The notes under the pieces: model-generated
The model's input: only the letters and a program-made list of their open reading frames with translations
What the model was told of the DNA's origin: nothing
Database searches by the model: none
Shown: one piece after another, positions 42,805-55,275 of the stretch
Numbering within the stretch: position 1 is the first letter of the stretch
Layout: each line of letters starts with the position of its first letter
NCBI GenBank assembly: GCA_009741485.1
Contig: CM019218.1
Location: forward strand, 49,995,967 to 50,059,966
Reading direction: 5' to 3'
From: Malurus cyaneus samueli
Lineage: Eukaryota > Chordata > Aves > Passeriformes > Maluridae
DNA length: 64,000 nucleotides
Program-made: the position numbers and the translations under genes

Positions 42805-45800
42805 TCAGTCGATGGGGAAGGAGGCGGCTGGGATGGGCGCCCTGCGGAACAGCAGGCTGGAGCCACGGAACAGCTGCCCCTGAGGAGGAGAGCACACGGT
42901 CAGGGCAGCCTGAGAGCCGACCAGGGAACTGCAGCTGCTTTAGCAGGGACTGACTCTGTGCCTATGGGCTGCCAGGCCTGGGCACCCTGGGCTGCTCCGC
43001 AGGACAAAGTGGGGGGTCAGCCTCCTGGGTGCTGAGTTGGGCATTTTCCCCAGGGGTGACAGGGAGAGGGGCACAGACACTTTGCTGCGTGCAGTGAACA
43101 GGCTGAAAGCTTGCAGGTGCAGGCTCTGGTATGTAACGGGCACAGCAACGCTGCCATGCTGGTACCAGTGCCAGAACTGGGACAGAAGCAGGCTACAGAG
43201 CAAGGATGCAGCACAGGCACTTCTGGGGAAGGAGCAGAGGGAGCCCAAAGCCCAGTGTGTGCCCTGCTCCCTCACCTGAGCACTGAGATACCTCCAGCAG
43301 TGGATCCAGGATGCAAAGGCAGGAGCGTAGGGAGGGAGGCCAGCACGCAACCTGCATGGGAACAGGGAGCAGCTGAGATGGATGTCACCTTACCCACACA
43401 GGGAACACAAGAGCAGCAGGAAGTGTAAGTGAGGATATGGGGACAGTGTCCGCACCGGGCTGGCGGCCAAATGACCAGCTCGTTATTTACAATGCAGCAG
43501 ATCATGTAATTTAATTACCCCTGGAGTGCACAAACAAGCAGTGTTACCTGGAGACGTTGAGAGCCCAGGACTGTATCTACACCTTCAAAAGGCAGGAGAT
43601 ATTGAGAAAACACTACACCAGGCTTGGATCCCATCCCGTTCCCATGAGCATGAACGCAGCAGTGGGATTGGGAAGGCAGGCTTGGTCCTGCTCCTGTCTG
43701 CTGCCATCGCTGCAATCAGAGCTTTGCTTCCCCCGTGCTGTTCCCTGGAGCCAGCACGGTCCCTTTGATCCCTCTGCCTCCAGCCTAGCTCAGATCGGAC
43801 CACACCACACGACTCTCCCTGTTTCTCACCACCTGAGCTTTTCTGCTTCTCGTGTCTGTGCCCTCTGATCTAAAATTATAAGCAACCTGGGACAGGAAAC
43901 GAGCCAGCTCTGCGAGGTGCCACAGAGTTTACAGGGCTGTAGGAAAGCTTTATGGTCGTTAGCAGCCCATTCAGACAACAAGGGGCTGCAAGAAAGGAAG
44001 GGAAGGCTTTAGATCTCAGTGTGAAGGACATACCCACAGTTGTTCACTGCCATGAGATCTCCCACGAGAAGGAACGGGTACGTCAGCATGCTCACGGCGA
44101 TCTGAAAGCACAGAAAAGCACAGCCTTTCTAGTGCTCCCCGGGTCAAAAACTATTTCCAGCTTTGGCATGTTAGCAGGGTTAATCCCTGGTAAAGGATGT
44201 AAGGTACAGCCCAGCCTGGGCCCCCAGACCAGGAGGTGTCACCCCACGGGTGGCAGGAGGAGGGGAAAGGACACGGCACTGCCGACGTACCCCCATCACG
44301 AACTTCGTGTAGCTCCGGATCACCGATGCCTGGCTGAACTGCAGAGAGAAACCAAAGCCTTGTGGAGCAGGGATATGTCACCAGGCTGTCACAGCCATTA
44401 TGTGACACTCCCTGAGCCTGAGGCCAAGGGCTCTGTGCAGGGTACAAGGCAGAAAGCACAGAGAGCACTCTGCACCCCAGCTCAGAGTATGGGAAGGCAT
44501 TTGCTGTCAAATGTGATCCCCACAGTGCAGGTGAAGCACAGCCCTGAGCAGACACAGCACCTCCAGCACTCCCACAGGGATGTCCCCAAAGCATGAGGGC
44601 TGCATTAAACCAGCCCCTGCTCCCCAGTAACTCCTTCCCACTGCAACTACTTGGGGCCCAGACCCCAAACTTCCCTCAGGCATTTCCACTCACGTTGTCA
44701 TCCACTGCGTAGGTGTTGATGAAGTGAGCCAGGAGGTTGCAGCACCACAGGAAGATGACATCCCCCAGGATGTGAGGGACCAACCCGCTGCAAGGGCAAA
44801 AAGAGGGGTGAGAGGTGCAGGAGGGTCCCAGGGCCACCTCCCCAGGTGCACAGCCCTCCTCTCCACCAGCACAGAGGAACTCCACTCCCCCAAAATGCAC
44901 CCTTACTTTGGGAGGAACTGAAAGTGAAGAGCTTCAGGGAACTTCAGGGAAGAGCTCTCCCAGCCTTCCAGCTTGGTATGACACGTGCCGCTCTGGCTGG
45001 GATGTTTTTGGGATCTGTTTTTTGGGCATGACTCAAGTTCCCTTGTTCTATCCCAAATCCCTCCTTGGCCCAATTCCTGCTCAGAAACCCAAGTGAGACA
45101 CAGAAGAAGTGCTTCCCATTTTTGCAGATGCTCTTTAGGATGCAGGATGAGAAGTTCTTACTGTTTTGGAATCTCCCTTCTTTTAGAAATCAGAATGAGG
45201 GAATTTGTTCCTGCACAACATGCTCTACTAAAAAGTAAGAGTAACTGACGGCACCACTGATGTCCCTCTGATTTTTCCCAGTCCCTGCTGCGCCCAGGAG
45301 CACAGTGTTTTGGTTAATGCCTCCCACTGACAAACTGGAGCTCCCAGCAGCACCAGCACCCCCAACTTTTGCAGATAATGGCACTGAAACTTTTAACAAA
45401 ACATTCCAGAGTGTTTCTCCAGTTTCTTGGTGCTTCTGCAGCATCCACTGCACCAGTGCAGGGTCTCCTGCTTTTGCAGGGGTTGCTCCACTGCAAAAGG
45501 ATCCAGCTGTGTGTCAGACCTGTATTTCACCACCAGATGTGGTCAGTTCTGAAAACAAGCCCGTCAAGAGCCACATGAGTGTCTGTTGAGCTGTAAAGAG
45601 CCATCTCCAAGCACATTAATCTGAGTCTTTTCTTCCCAAACACAATGCTGCCTCCTCAGAGCAAGGGACTGGTTTGTTTCCTGCTGTGGTTGCTGCAGCA
45701 GCAGAGCAGCAGTGCTGCTCTTTTTGGGGACTCTTTGGGAACAAACCTGTGCATTGTTAAGGCCCCAGCAGCCCTGGGGATTCAGCTGAGGTCTCAGGGG

Positions 45801-48800
45801 CCAGGAACAGCAGAAATCTTCAACAGAAGATCCACTGACTTCAAAGATGTGATACATGAGAGCAGCAGACAGGACAAAGAAATCAAAGCTCTCTGGCCCC
45901 AAAAAGATGTTCTGCTTTGTGTTTGGCTTTCAGCCTTTGTAAGAAACATCCTTTCTCTAACTCAAAGTCAAGTCCGAAGCTCCTGAGCTGCTGCAGATAC
46001 AATAGGGGCTTAAAGAAGTCCAGAAATAGAGGGCTGGGCCAGGGCAGCCCCGTAAGGAAAACCTCACCCAGCTGTTGATAGGGAATCAGATTGTTTATTC
46101 CACTTCCAGTAAGAGTCTCATCCCTCTCTCTCCTCCAGAGTAATGACAGCTGCAGGCCCTGAGCTGGATGACTGGAAACCAGGGGTCTGAGAGCTGCAGA
46201 AAGGGACTAAAAAAACCCCAGCAAGCCAAAGGCATCAGGTCTGAAAACCCCTCCTGGAATTCCAGAGCTGCCTTTACTACTAATGACATTAATAAAGTGA
46301 GTGCTATAATTCTCACACATCCTGGTGAAATGTCCAAGATCTGGACTGGGAATATTTTTGGAAGATGATGAAAAGCTCCAACAGCAGCAGGCAGATGAGG
46401 AAGCCTGAATGATGCACAGTGGTGTGACCCAACAGGAGAAATCCCAGTGCCAGGGACTTGGGACAAGCCACCTTTGAGCTGATCATGCCCAGCAATTCTA
46501 GAGCCCTTTCTGGGCTGGGAGGAACCTGTTGCAGATTTGAGAGGAAGGAACATAAATCCATCCTTTGAAAATCTTTATCTCTAGCCAGGCACACAAACCC
46601 AGAGTGTGTGCCTCTGTTACTGCTCAGGAGGGTTATAAGGCCATGAGATACAAGGGCACTGCCATGATTTAGGGGAATGGATGTTTTGGGATTGCACCAG
46701 GAGGGCTGAGAGGAGAAAACCAGCAGTTTGCTCTCCTTCAGATGCAGTTTGTGCTCCCCTCACAGCAGTGGGATTTCCTAACAGGGTTACAGAGCATGTA
46801 GAACTTCAGAGCCCTCCCGAGACAATTTGGGTTGAGTTAAAGCCTTTCCTGTGAACGATTAAGTTTCATTAGGCTGCCAGCAGTGTTTATTTTATGTGGA
46901 TGGAAGGGAATGCGGCGGCTTCTTTCAGATCACTTCCCTGGGAGGTGGAGGGTTGTGAGCAGCCTGCTCCAGCCACGCCCCAGTCACAGGGACCATCCCA
47001 GAGGATCCTGTGTGTCACACAGTGGAGCAGATTTGGAGCTGCACTGTTCAGCTGAGAAGATGCAGTGACACTCGGTGGGTGGGGTGTCTGCAGACCCCCT
47101 GGCCCTTCCCCCTTGAGGAAGGACAGGGTGAGACCCCCTGTGATTGCCTCCCTCTTCCTGATGCATTCAGGTTTCATCTGGAAAGCCCACATTTTGTGAC
47201 TGCAGAGCCAAAGGCATCCTGAAAACCCCTCCTGAAATTCCAGAGCTGCCTTTACTATTATTGACATAATAAAGCGAGTTATCTCCCCACCACGAGCAGA
47301 GACAGCAGGTGGTTCTGCTTTTATGTAGATGTGAAAAAGAAAGGCAGGAAGCGTTAATTAAGAGTTCAAGCAAAAAGGTGTCCACTAAACTTCCATTTCA
47401 GTGATGCACCAATTTGCCACTCTCTGTAAGCAGCTGGAAACACCTTTCAGCTCCTCCTGTTCCAGGCAGCACCACACTCCAACCACACAGATAAACCTGC
47501 TCATTACAAGCACCCACGGTGCTCTGCAGAGGAATATGCTGCTTATCCAGACCCTGGCTTTCATTCCAACAAGGGATCCTATTGTTGCACTTGATCTTGG
47601 TGCCTGTTGCACAAACAAATGCTTCAAATGGCCCTTCACTGAAACACAAAGAAGCACCAAGGGAAGAAGAAAGATAAGAAAAAATACAGCTTCCCCTGGG
47701 CTCTGAAGGTTTGACTGAAGATAAGATCTGGGGCAAACTTAATGGTCAAACTGGAGCACTGTCAAAGGCACAGATTTAATCACAGGAGTGATGTGGGAGT
47801 CCCTTGGTCAGACAAGGTTTCAGCTCAGTGTGACTGCAGCTGGGGTTGGCAGAGCAGCCCAGAGAGCATTGGTGCCCTCAGGCTATGGGAGAAAGGATTT
47901 AAATAACAACTCACGTACACAAAGAATCCCAGGATCCCTTCTTCCTTAAATATCCTGCCAATGGCACTGAACACACCGCTGCCAAGAAAGGAGAAGAGCT
48001 GTAAGTGTGCAGGGCTGTTCCACCTCTGTCCTGTGCAGCTTCACATGCCTCTTGCAGCCCCAGCCACAGCAGCGTTTCCCCAGCCATCATTCCAGAAGGC
48101 AGCTTCTTCTGCTCATTCTCCTCAGACCAGGAAGGTTTGAGGGAAGGAAGGTCATGTCTGCACTCTGCCAGTGTGCAGCAACACCCGGGACAACCCCCAA
48201 CCTGCACACAACTGCTCAATGCTGAGGGTACAAGAGCTCTGGGAGGTTTTGACAGTGGGTACAGATGCTGTGTGATATGGTTTGATTTGGCTGATTCTCA
48301 GCCCAAGAACCCTGTCCTGTCTTTGGGAACTCGTGCAGGCTGCAATTCTGTCAAGAGTGCCTCCATGCAGCTGCACAGGGGTTCTGCCCTACAGAGGCAG
48401 CTGGTACTGCAAAAGGCTTGGAAAAAATTTACAGACTAAGCAGGGCTTGCAGCAAAGCTTTGTGTTATCCACTCTGCCTCCCTGCTGCCTTCCCTTTCCA
48501 TTAATAGCCAGAGCAAAATGCAGGAAACTCGCTGTGTGATCAGCAAGGGGTGTTAAAACTCCAAACCCCACAGGCACAAGGTGGACCAGAGACACATCAG
48601 GGACAGATCCCTTCCCACATCCCTTCACCCTGTAGTCACCCACCCTCTAACCACAGCTCAGGACTGGGAATATTTTTGGAAGATGATGAAAAGCTGCAAT
48701 GGCAACAGGCAGATGAGGAAGCCTGAATGATGCACAGTGGTGTGACCCAACAGGAGAAACCCCAGTGCCAGGACCTGGGACAAACTACCCTTGAGCTGAC

Positions 48801-51800
48801 CATGCCCAGCAATTTTGGAGCCCTTTCTGGGCTGGCAGGAGCCTGTTGCAGATTTGAGGGGAAGGACATTAATCCATTCTTGAAAAGTCTTTAGCCAGGC
48901 AGTCTCCTGGATTTCCAGTCTCCCAAACCCATTCCCAGTCTCCACATTCCCTATGGCAGAGGAGCACCTGTAACCCCTGAGCTCCAGACCCCTCTGAGCT
49001 GCAGCCACTCACCTGTATTTGACTTCCCGGCCCACAAACTGGACCATGCAGCGCATGGAGATCACTGGGAAGAAAGAAACACAGGGCTGATAGAGAAACA
49101 GATCCAGCCTGGGTTGTAATGGATGTGAAAGAAAATGAAACATGACCCTTCTGCTCTCCCTCAAATCACAGCATTTCCAGCTCCTTGCAGTGGTTCTCAG
49201 CACTGCAAGACTCGTTGGAAATTGGGGCCTTTCCTGAGCCTGTAAGTGGTGGGAAGGATTTTAGGGGATCACTGAGAGGTTTGGGTTTGAAAGGACCTGA
49301 GAGATCATCTTTTTCCAAACCCCATGGGCAGGAACACTTTCCACTAGACCACGTTGCTCCAAGCCCTGTCCAGCCTGGTCTTGGACACTCCAGGGATGGG
49401 GCAGCCACAACTTCTCTGGGCACCCTGTGCCAGGGCCTCAGCACCCGCTCAGGAAAGGATTTTGTTTCAAAATCCCATCAAACTCTGCCCTCTAGCAGTG
49501 GAAGCCATTCCCCCTTGTCTTGTTACCCCAGGCCCTTTTAAGAAGTCCCTCTCCAGCTCTCCTGGAGCCCCTTAAGTCCTGGAAAGCTCCTACTGGCTCT
49601 AACCCCAAGCAGATCTCTGGGACAAGGTCCTGGATCAATGGAAAGAGAGCAACTCCTTGTTCAGCTAGGTTTGTGCCTGAAGGCCAGCCTCATATGGTAG
49701 AGAAATATTGTAAGTATCATCCCCTGAGTAAACCTTAGGGTTTTGGGGTGATGCTCAGTGTGGAGGGGGCTGTCAGGCAGTGGGACAGGACTCACCGTGC
49801 AGCGGGTGCGAGACAACCCGTGACACACACTGCATCATCATCTCGTGGGATGTCTGAAAAGGAGGAAAAAACACCAGGATGAAATCTGTGCTGCTCCTCC
49901 TGCACGGCCCAGGCTCCTTCCCTCAGTGTGGGGAAACCCATTTTGGGTCTCTCTTTTGAAATCTGTCCTTGTGGTAAACCTCTCTTCCTGTGAATGATTT
50001 CATGGATGGATACAGAATGGCTACTGAACACCAAAGATTTCTCACCCCAGTTTCTCTCCAATAATCTCACCCACATCCCCAGGGACCTCCCCGATCCTCA
50101 CTAATGGGCAATATCCACTTCTCACCTCTCTGACCACTTTCCTAAGGGAAGTTTTCACATCATCCTTGTTAGATACATGCTCCATGTCTTCCAGTGGAAA
50201 AGCCTGAGTGGAGAGGGAAGAAACATGGTCAGAACTGATGGAGATGCTGACCCACACACCCTCAATGTCTGAGGACACGGGGAAACCACGAAAAGCTGTT
50301 TTTTAATGCAAGGATAAAACAAACAGGCAAGAAGGAACACAGGAGAAGGAAGGATGGACGGGAAAATAGAGGAATAGAGGTGCCACAAAATTGCTGACAA
50401 AGGATACAAGGCAAGGGGATGCCAAATTAAATTAAAATTGTTTATAAATAAAAATATGTTTTGGGGATAAGGGCACTGGAGGACTGCTCCCTTAGGAGAT
50501 GGAAAGGGATGGGTGTATCAGTAGTCCTGTGCAGCCCTGGCTGACTGCAGGCACTTGCTACAGTAGCCCTGACCCTGCAGATGATTAATGGAGAGAGAAT
50601 CTGACCCTTACCTTCTTCACACTCCCCCTGGTGATGGTTGATAAAGTGCTTGAGATGAGGCGAGGAGTCAGGCCACGGAAGAGGCCTCTTTTCCCATCCA
50701 CTTCCACGATGTGTCTGGCTGGGTGGGACAACACCAGGCTGCTGTCAGTCAGGAAGGAGCTGACACATGCAAAGCACCCCAAACACCTCCGGGGTTCAGC
50801 TGAAACCACGCCAGGCTTGGCACAGCAGCCACTCCACGGTCCAGCAGTAAGTGATTTATTGTAACAATCCCTAATAAACTCAGTCATGGATGCCAAGAAT
50901 TCTTACTCTCTGTCATCGGTCTAATTTGGAAGGACAGCTCCACTATTCTGGGCTACTTCTCACCATTTGATCATTTTGTTCACCTGGAAGGGCTCCAAGG
51001 TAGTTTGGACTAAACCAGGTTGGGAGGGATCTGTGGTGTCACCAGGGATCATCCCATGTGCTCTGTGCTGTCACCTCCTCCCTCCACCCCGTGAAGGGTC
51101 AGACTTGGGGTTAACACAAAACCCATATTCAGTTCCTGCCCCACCACCTTCTCCCAGACAGACTCCTTCAGGTCTCCAGTCACAAAAAAAAAAGCCAAGA
51201 GATCCAATTTCTCCCACACATAACAAGATGGGATAGAACCCATCATGTGCTGGTACTGACTGCTCCTGGCCCCCGTCCTGTGCTGTCCAGACAAAGCCAG
51301 GCAGGTTCTGCACCCCTCCATTACTCAACACTGCCCATCTGTTTGGAAACTGCACCTTCCAAAGGGCAGCACTGGAGCATTTCCAGTCCTGGTGTCCCAG
51401 GATGGGCTTCAAGTGCTCCCACACTGCTCCTTGTGCCAGTTCCACCCCATGGATTCCACTGGCTGGTTTTGGGATTGGCCCAGCTTGGATTTCAGGACTG
51501 TGCATTCCCCTCTCCCACAGCAAACCTGCTGTGACAGCAGGTCACAAAGTATTCACCCACCTCTCCCATGCTGCTCCATCCACAAGAAAACACTATTTTT
51601 TTTCCTTCTATACATATTACCTTGGCCCTTTTTTGGTATTTCTGACCCTTTAGTGCTCCATCTACAACAGTAATTAGCAGAGCAGTGGTGCAGCTTATTG
51701 CAGGGCTGTCTTGGAGCAGCAGGAAAGTACTTTGTAACCTCCAAAACACACAAAACCCTCCTGGGACAAACCTACACCACCTAACCCCCCCAAACCCCTC

Positions 51801-53581
51801 CACCACGGTGCAAACCCAGAGCAATGTGCCTTGGGAAGGGCATGCAGCACCAACAGTGTGGCCACCATCCCCCTGTTCCCAGCAACAGGTACATAAATGT
51901 GACAGCCTTGCAAGGAGTTGTGGTGGTTTATGCCTCACTGCAGCCTCAGGATGATCCCAAGGGGATGTGGGAGAGCTGCTGGAGGTCGGTTCAGTGTGCC
52001 TGGCAGCTCCCAACCCAGATTCCCCAAGGGCAGGACCTCACCCTGGCAGGGAGGGACAGTCACTCACCGTAGGTGAAGAAGCCGGGTAGGTACAGGACCT
52101 TCCTTCCCAGCACATTTCTTCCAATGGTTGGAGGTAGTGGCTCATGCCCAACCTGAGAGAGAAACCCCATGAGCAGGTCTCAGTCAGGGGGTTCCCAAAG
52201 CCTTGATCTTGTTCCAACAGCCTTGTCCCAGCATTCCCTGTCACTCAGACAGGCACTTCTTTCCCCATTATATGGGGTTCCTAGGGTACAGGGGGGTCCT
52301 CCACTTTCCCATTTTAGGGGTTCCCTATTACTGAGAGGTTCTTGGGATTCCCATTATAGAGAGGTTTCCCATCCCTCCTTATATGGAAGGCCTCATTGCA
52401 GAGAGGGTCCTGAGATTACAGAGTGCCCCTATTCCCTGTTAGAGGAGGGGTCCCAACGGCCCCACTACAAAGGGGTCCCCACTGTATAGGGGTTCTCACC
52501 CCCCCATTATATGGTGTTCCCTATTCCCTATATAGGGTGTCCCCATTGTAGAATGTATCCTCATCCTTCTATTATACAGGACACCATTTTTATATAGGGA
52601 CCCCCAGTGTATACAGAACCCCATCCCATTACATATGGGGGACTCCATTACCCAGGGGTCCCCATTCTACAGGTGCTCAGAGGTTCCCCTATAATGGGGG
52701 GAGGGGTGTATATACAGTGACCCCCCGAGCATGAAGCCCTCCATAGGGGCACTAAACAGGAATCACTTCCACCCATTATACTGGGTCCTGATTCCCCATT
52801 ATCCACGGGGATCCCATCCTGTTCCATATGGGGGTCCCCATTACAGAAGGGTCCCCTCTTCTATTGGTGCCTCTTATCCCATAGGTGCCCCCATTGCACA
52901 GGGGGTCCCTTTCAGTAACCTCCAGCCCATGGAGGCCTCCACAAGGGCATTATCCACAAATCCCCCCATTTCCTAGGTGTCACAACCCCCATGACATACC
53001 GGGTCCCCTCCCCATTCTGTAGGTGCCCCCATTGCACAAGAGGGTCCCATTATAACAGAGGGGCTGTAAATATTGTATATACACCCCAGCACAAAGGTCT
53101 CCATAGGGACTCCATACAGGAACCCACCTCCTCCCCTATATATTGTACTGGGTCCCGATCCCATTACATACAGGGGTCCCATACACGGGAGTCCCATTTA
53201 TAGGTGCTCCCCATACTATAGGTGCCCTCCGTTCTATAGGTGTCCCCTCCACACAGGGGTGCCGTTATAAGGAAGGGGGAAGGGGGCTGTATACACAGCG
53301 GTCCCCAGCGCATGAAGGCCTCCATAGGGGCCGGCACCTCCTCCCGTTATCCCGGGGCCGCCACCACCGTTACACACGGGATCCCACCCCGCCGTCCCCC
53401 TGCTCTCCCTCCCTCTCCCCCCACGCCGGACCTGCACCAGCAGCTTGACGTAGAGCAGGGGGTGGCTGGCGGCGGCGAGCCCGGCGCCAGCAGCACGAAC
53501 AGCCCCTCGCGCCCTCAGGCCCGCCGGGTCCGCCGCGCCCCCGCCAGGCGGCGACAGCGGCCCCGGGGGCAGCGCCGCCAT
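42805..53581 (-). CDS. MTCH1: Mitochondrial carrier homologue 1
   Basis: Twelve coding exons, 5' to 3' on the minus strand: 53581-53432, 52152-52068, 50718-50612, 50203-50126, 49853-49796, 49064-49013, 47978-47919, 44787-44694, 44338-44291, 44101-44034, 43351-43276, 42879-42805. All junctions are GT/AG and phases close to 951 bases (316 residues). The product aligns along its length with human MTCH1 (PSAP): [10 protein letters not shown] near residues 39-48, [82 protein letters not shown] and [14 protein letters not shown]1 is a multi-spanning mitochondrial outer-membrane member of the SLC25 fold with degenerate carrier motifs, pro-apoptotic when overexpressed, and a paralogue of the MTCH2 insertase. 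The frame is open upstream of the chosen ATG to 53839, so a longer N-terminus is possible, as in mammals. Confidence 0.95.
46230..47275. repeat. Local ~55-bp duplicate pair in MTCH1 intron 7
   Basis: About 46238-46285 and 47219-47272 share the same sequence with few changes (CTGAAAACCCCTCCTG, AATTCCAGAGCTGCC, TTTACTA, AATAAAG). They are not part of a coding exon. Confidence 0.75.
46338..46590. repeat. ~240-bp repeat, copy in MTCH1 intron 7
   Basis: Similar at roughly 90% by eye to 48660-48905 in intron 6, same orientation. Family not recognised; it may be an interspersed element or a local intronic duplication. Confidence 0.85.
48660..48905. repeat. ~240-bp repeat, copy in MTCH1 intron 6
   Basis: Second copy of 46338-46590. 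Both start near GGACTGGGAATATTTTTGG and end near AGCCAGGCA. Confidence 0.85.
49263..49600 (-). mobile_element. CR1 LINE fragment (3' end) in MTCH1 intron 5
   Basis: The plus strand reads as the reverse complement of a bird CR1 3' region: GGTTTGGGTTTGAAAGGACC, AGATCATC, CATGGGCAGGAACACTTTCC, ACTAGACCA, CCAGGGATGGGGCAGCCACA and ACTTCTCTGGGCA are diagnostic. The element is 5'-truncated, as CR1 copies usually are. No intact open frame. It supports an avian (or at least sauropsid) origin. Confidence 0.88.
52240..53330. repeat. Degenerate short-period repeats in MTCH1 intron 1
   Basis: For about 1.1 kb the sequence is a chain of imperfect units of the form GGGGTCCCCATTATA(TA)GGGG, often palindromic within the unit, with spacing of about 20-40 bp. 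Two larger near-copies recur at about 52705-52960 and 53060-53330 (CCTCCATAGGGGC..., GTCCCATT, TATAGGTG). Open frames inside are by-products of the repeat. Confidence 0.8.
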
Positions 53582-53790
53582 GGCCGCCACGACCCCGCGC
53601 GTCACCGCGCCGCGCGCCGGCCGCGACCACGCGGGGCGGGCGGGGGGAGCGCGGGAGGAACCACTGCGGGAGGAGGAACCATTGCGGGGCGGGGGGGGGC
53701 GCGCGGCCCGGCCGGGGCGGCAATGGCGGCGGAGCGGGGCGGAGAGGAGGAGCGGCCGCGGAACGGAACGGAACGGGGGGAAGGGTTTAA
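53340..53790 (-). promoter_or_regulatory. CpG island at the MTCH1 5' end
   Basis: Very high CpG density covering MTCH1 exon 1 and the ~200 bp upstream, ending where the (GGAAC)n-like words begin at 53760. No TATA box is evident, as expected for a broadly expressed CpG-island promoter. Confidence 0.75.
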
Positions 53791-53924
53791 AGGGATTTGT
53801 AGGGTTTAATGATAGTGATTCATGGGGGTTTGTGAGCACACGGCAGTGGGGTTTGGGAAAGGGGTGGGGAAAGGGAAGAGGGAAAAGAAGAGATGAGTTA
53901 AAGAGGAGGAGAGAGGGAGGGGGA

Positions 53925-54500
53925 AAGGAAAGGAAAGGAAGGAAAGGAAAGGAAGGAAAGGAAAGGAAAGGAAAGGAAAGGAAAGGAAAGGAAAGGAAAG
54001 GAAAGGAAAGGAAAAGGAAAGAAGGAAAGGAAAGGAAAAGGAAAGGAAGGAAAGGAAAAGGAAAGAAAGGAAGAAGGAAAGGAAGGAAAGGAAGAAGGAA
54101 AGGAAGGAAAGGAAAGAAGAAAGAAAGGAAAGGAAAGGAAGGAAAATAAGGGAAGGAAGGAAGGAAGGAAGGAGAGGAAGGAAGGAAGGAAGGAAGGAAG
54201 GAAGGAAGAGAAAGGAAGAAAGAAGAGAAAAGGAAAAGTGAAAAGAAAAGAGAAAATGGAAAAGAATCTGAAGAAAAAAAATAAAAGACAAGGAAAGGAA
54301 AGGAAAGGAAAGGAAGGAAGGAAGGAAGGAAGGAAGGAAGGAAGGAAGGAAGGAAAGGTAGAAAGAAGGAAAGAAGAGAAAGGAAGGAAAGAGAGAGAAA
54401 AGGAAAAGTGAAAAGAAAAGAGAAAATGGAAAAGAATCTGAAGGAAAAAAAAAAAAAAAAAGAAAGAAAATAAAAGACAAAGCAAAGGAGGAAAAAGAAA
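53925..54500. repeat. Long purine-only satellite, (GGAAA)n/(GGAA)n with internal duplication
   Basis: The plus strand is almost wholly A and G for nearly 600 bp. A (GGAAA)n block (53925-54065) passes into (GGAA)n blocks near 54150-54210 and 54310-54355. A non-repetitive purine module of about 48 bp with GTGAAAAG and ATGGAAAAGAATCTGAAG occurs at 54225-54272 and again at 54395-54442, exactly 170 bp apart. It lies between the divergent MTCH1 and FGD2 5' ends. Confidence 0.95.
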
Positions 54501-55275
54501 TGATCTCCATTCCTGGTTCAGGCATTGGTCCAGCCAATGGAATGTCCAGGGGTACAAGCTCTGGGATGATTTTCTCACTTTCCATGCAAACTGCTGCTCA
54601 TGTGCAGTCCACTCTTTTATACCTTTCTGGAGAAGTGCTGTCCAACCTCTACATGGCCCCTTCTCCAGCTACATCTTGTTCTTTCTCATGGTTATTGCCA
54701 GCACTCCTTGTCTGTTGTTACCAACAATCCTTGGTTTGCCCTGCAGCCATCCACCTGTTGCTATTGGAGACACACATCAGCCCTTTATCTTATCTGTTTT
54801 CTGCCCCTCTGGGCACCAGTGTCCTGCCAGCCCATTCCTGGCCTGTGGAGCCATCAGGATTGTCCAGACTCCCACCCTGGTGGGACACAGCCCACCCCAC
54901 CTGGGCTCCACAGCCAGGTCATGCACCAGGTCCCACCTCCTCCCCTGCCCCATCCCTGCTGCTGCTCTGCCCTTGGCTGTGCCCCCACTTTGATCCCTCC
55001 CCAACCACACCAATTCCCAGTGTTTTCTCACCGTTCCTCCTACCCACAACCTGCTGTGCTTCCTCTTTCCCTTTCCTTTTGAGGCCAGCCCGGAGACAAG
55101 CTCTGCTACCATAGAAAGGCCAGCGGTTGGGCTTTGCCTCACGCAAATCCTCGCTCCCAAACTGCAGCCTGGGTGCCAGAAACACCTCAGAGCTGAGAGG
55201 GGAACAGAGGAAGGAGCTGCAGCCCCCCACACCTGCCCCTGCAGCTCCTGGACACCCTGGACCTGCTCCCAGCCC
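54501..55275 (+). promoter_or_regulatory. Upstream and 5'UTR region of FGD2
   Basis: Sequence between the purine satellite and the FGD2 start. No CpG island or clear TATA box. The long open frames on both strands here show no domain features and are rejected. The last ~150 bp probably belong to the 5'UTR. Confidence 0.4.

Noticed and set aside
52731..53448. Repetitive frames in MTCH1 intron 1 ([16 protein letters not shown])
   Set aside because: By-product of the degenerate palindromic repeat; not conserved MTCH1 sequence and not flanked by matching splice sites.
53580..54585. Long Lys/Glu/Arg or Phe/Leu/Ser frames over the purine tract
   Set aside because: Direct translation of (GGAAA)n and (TTTCC)n repeats.
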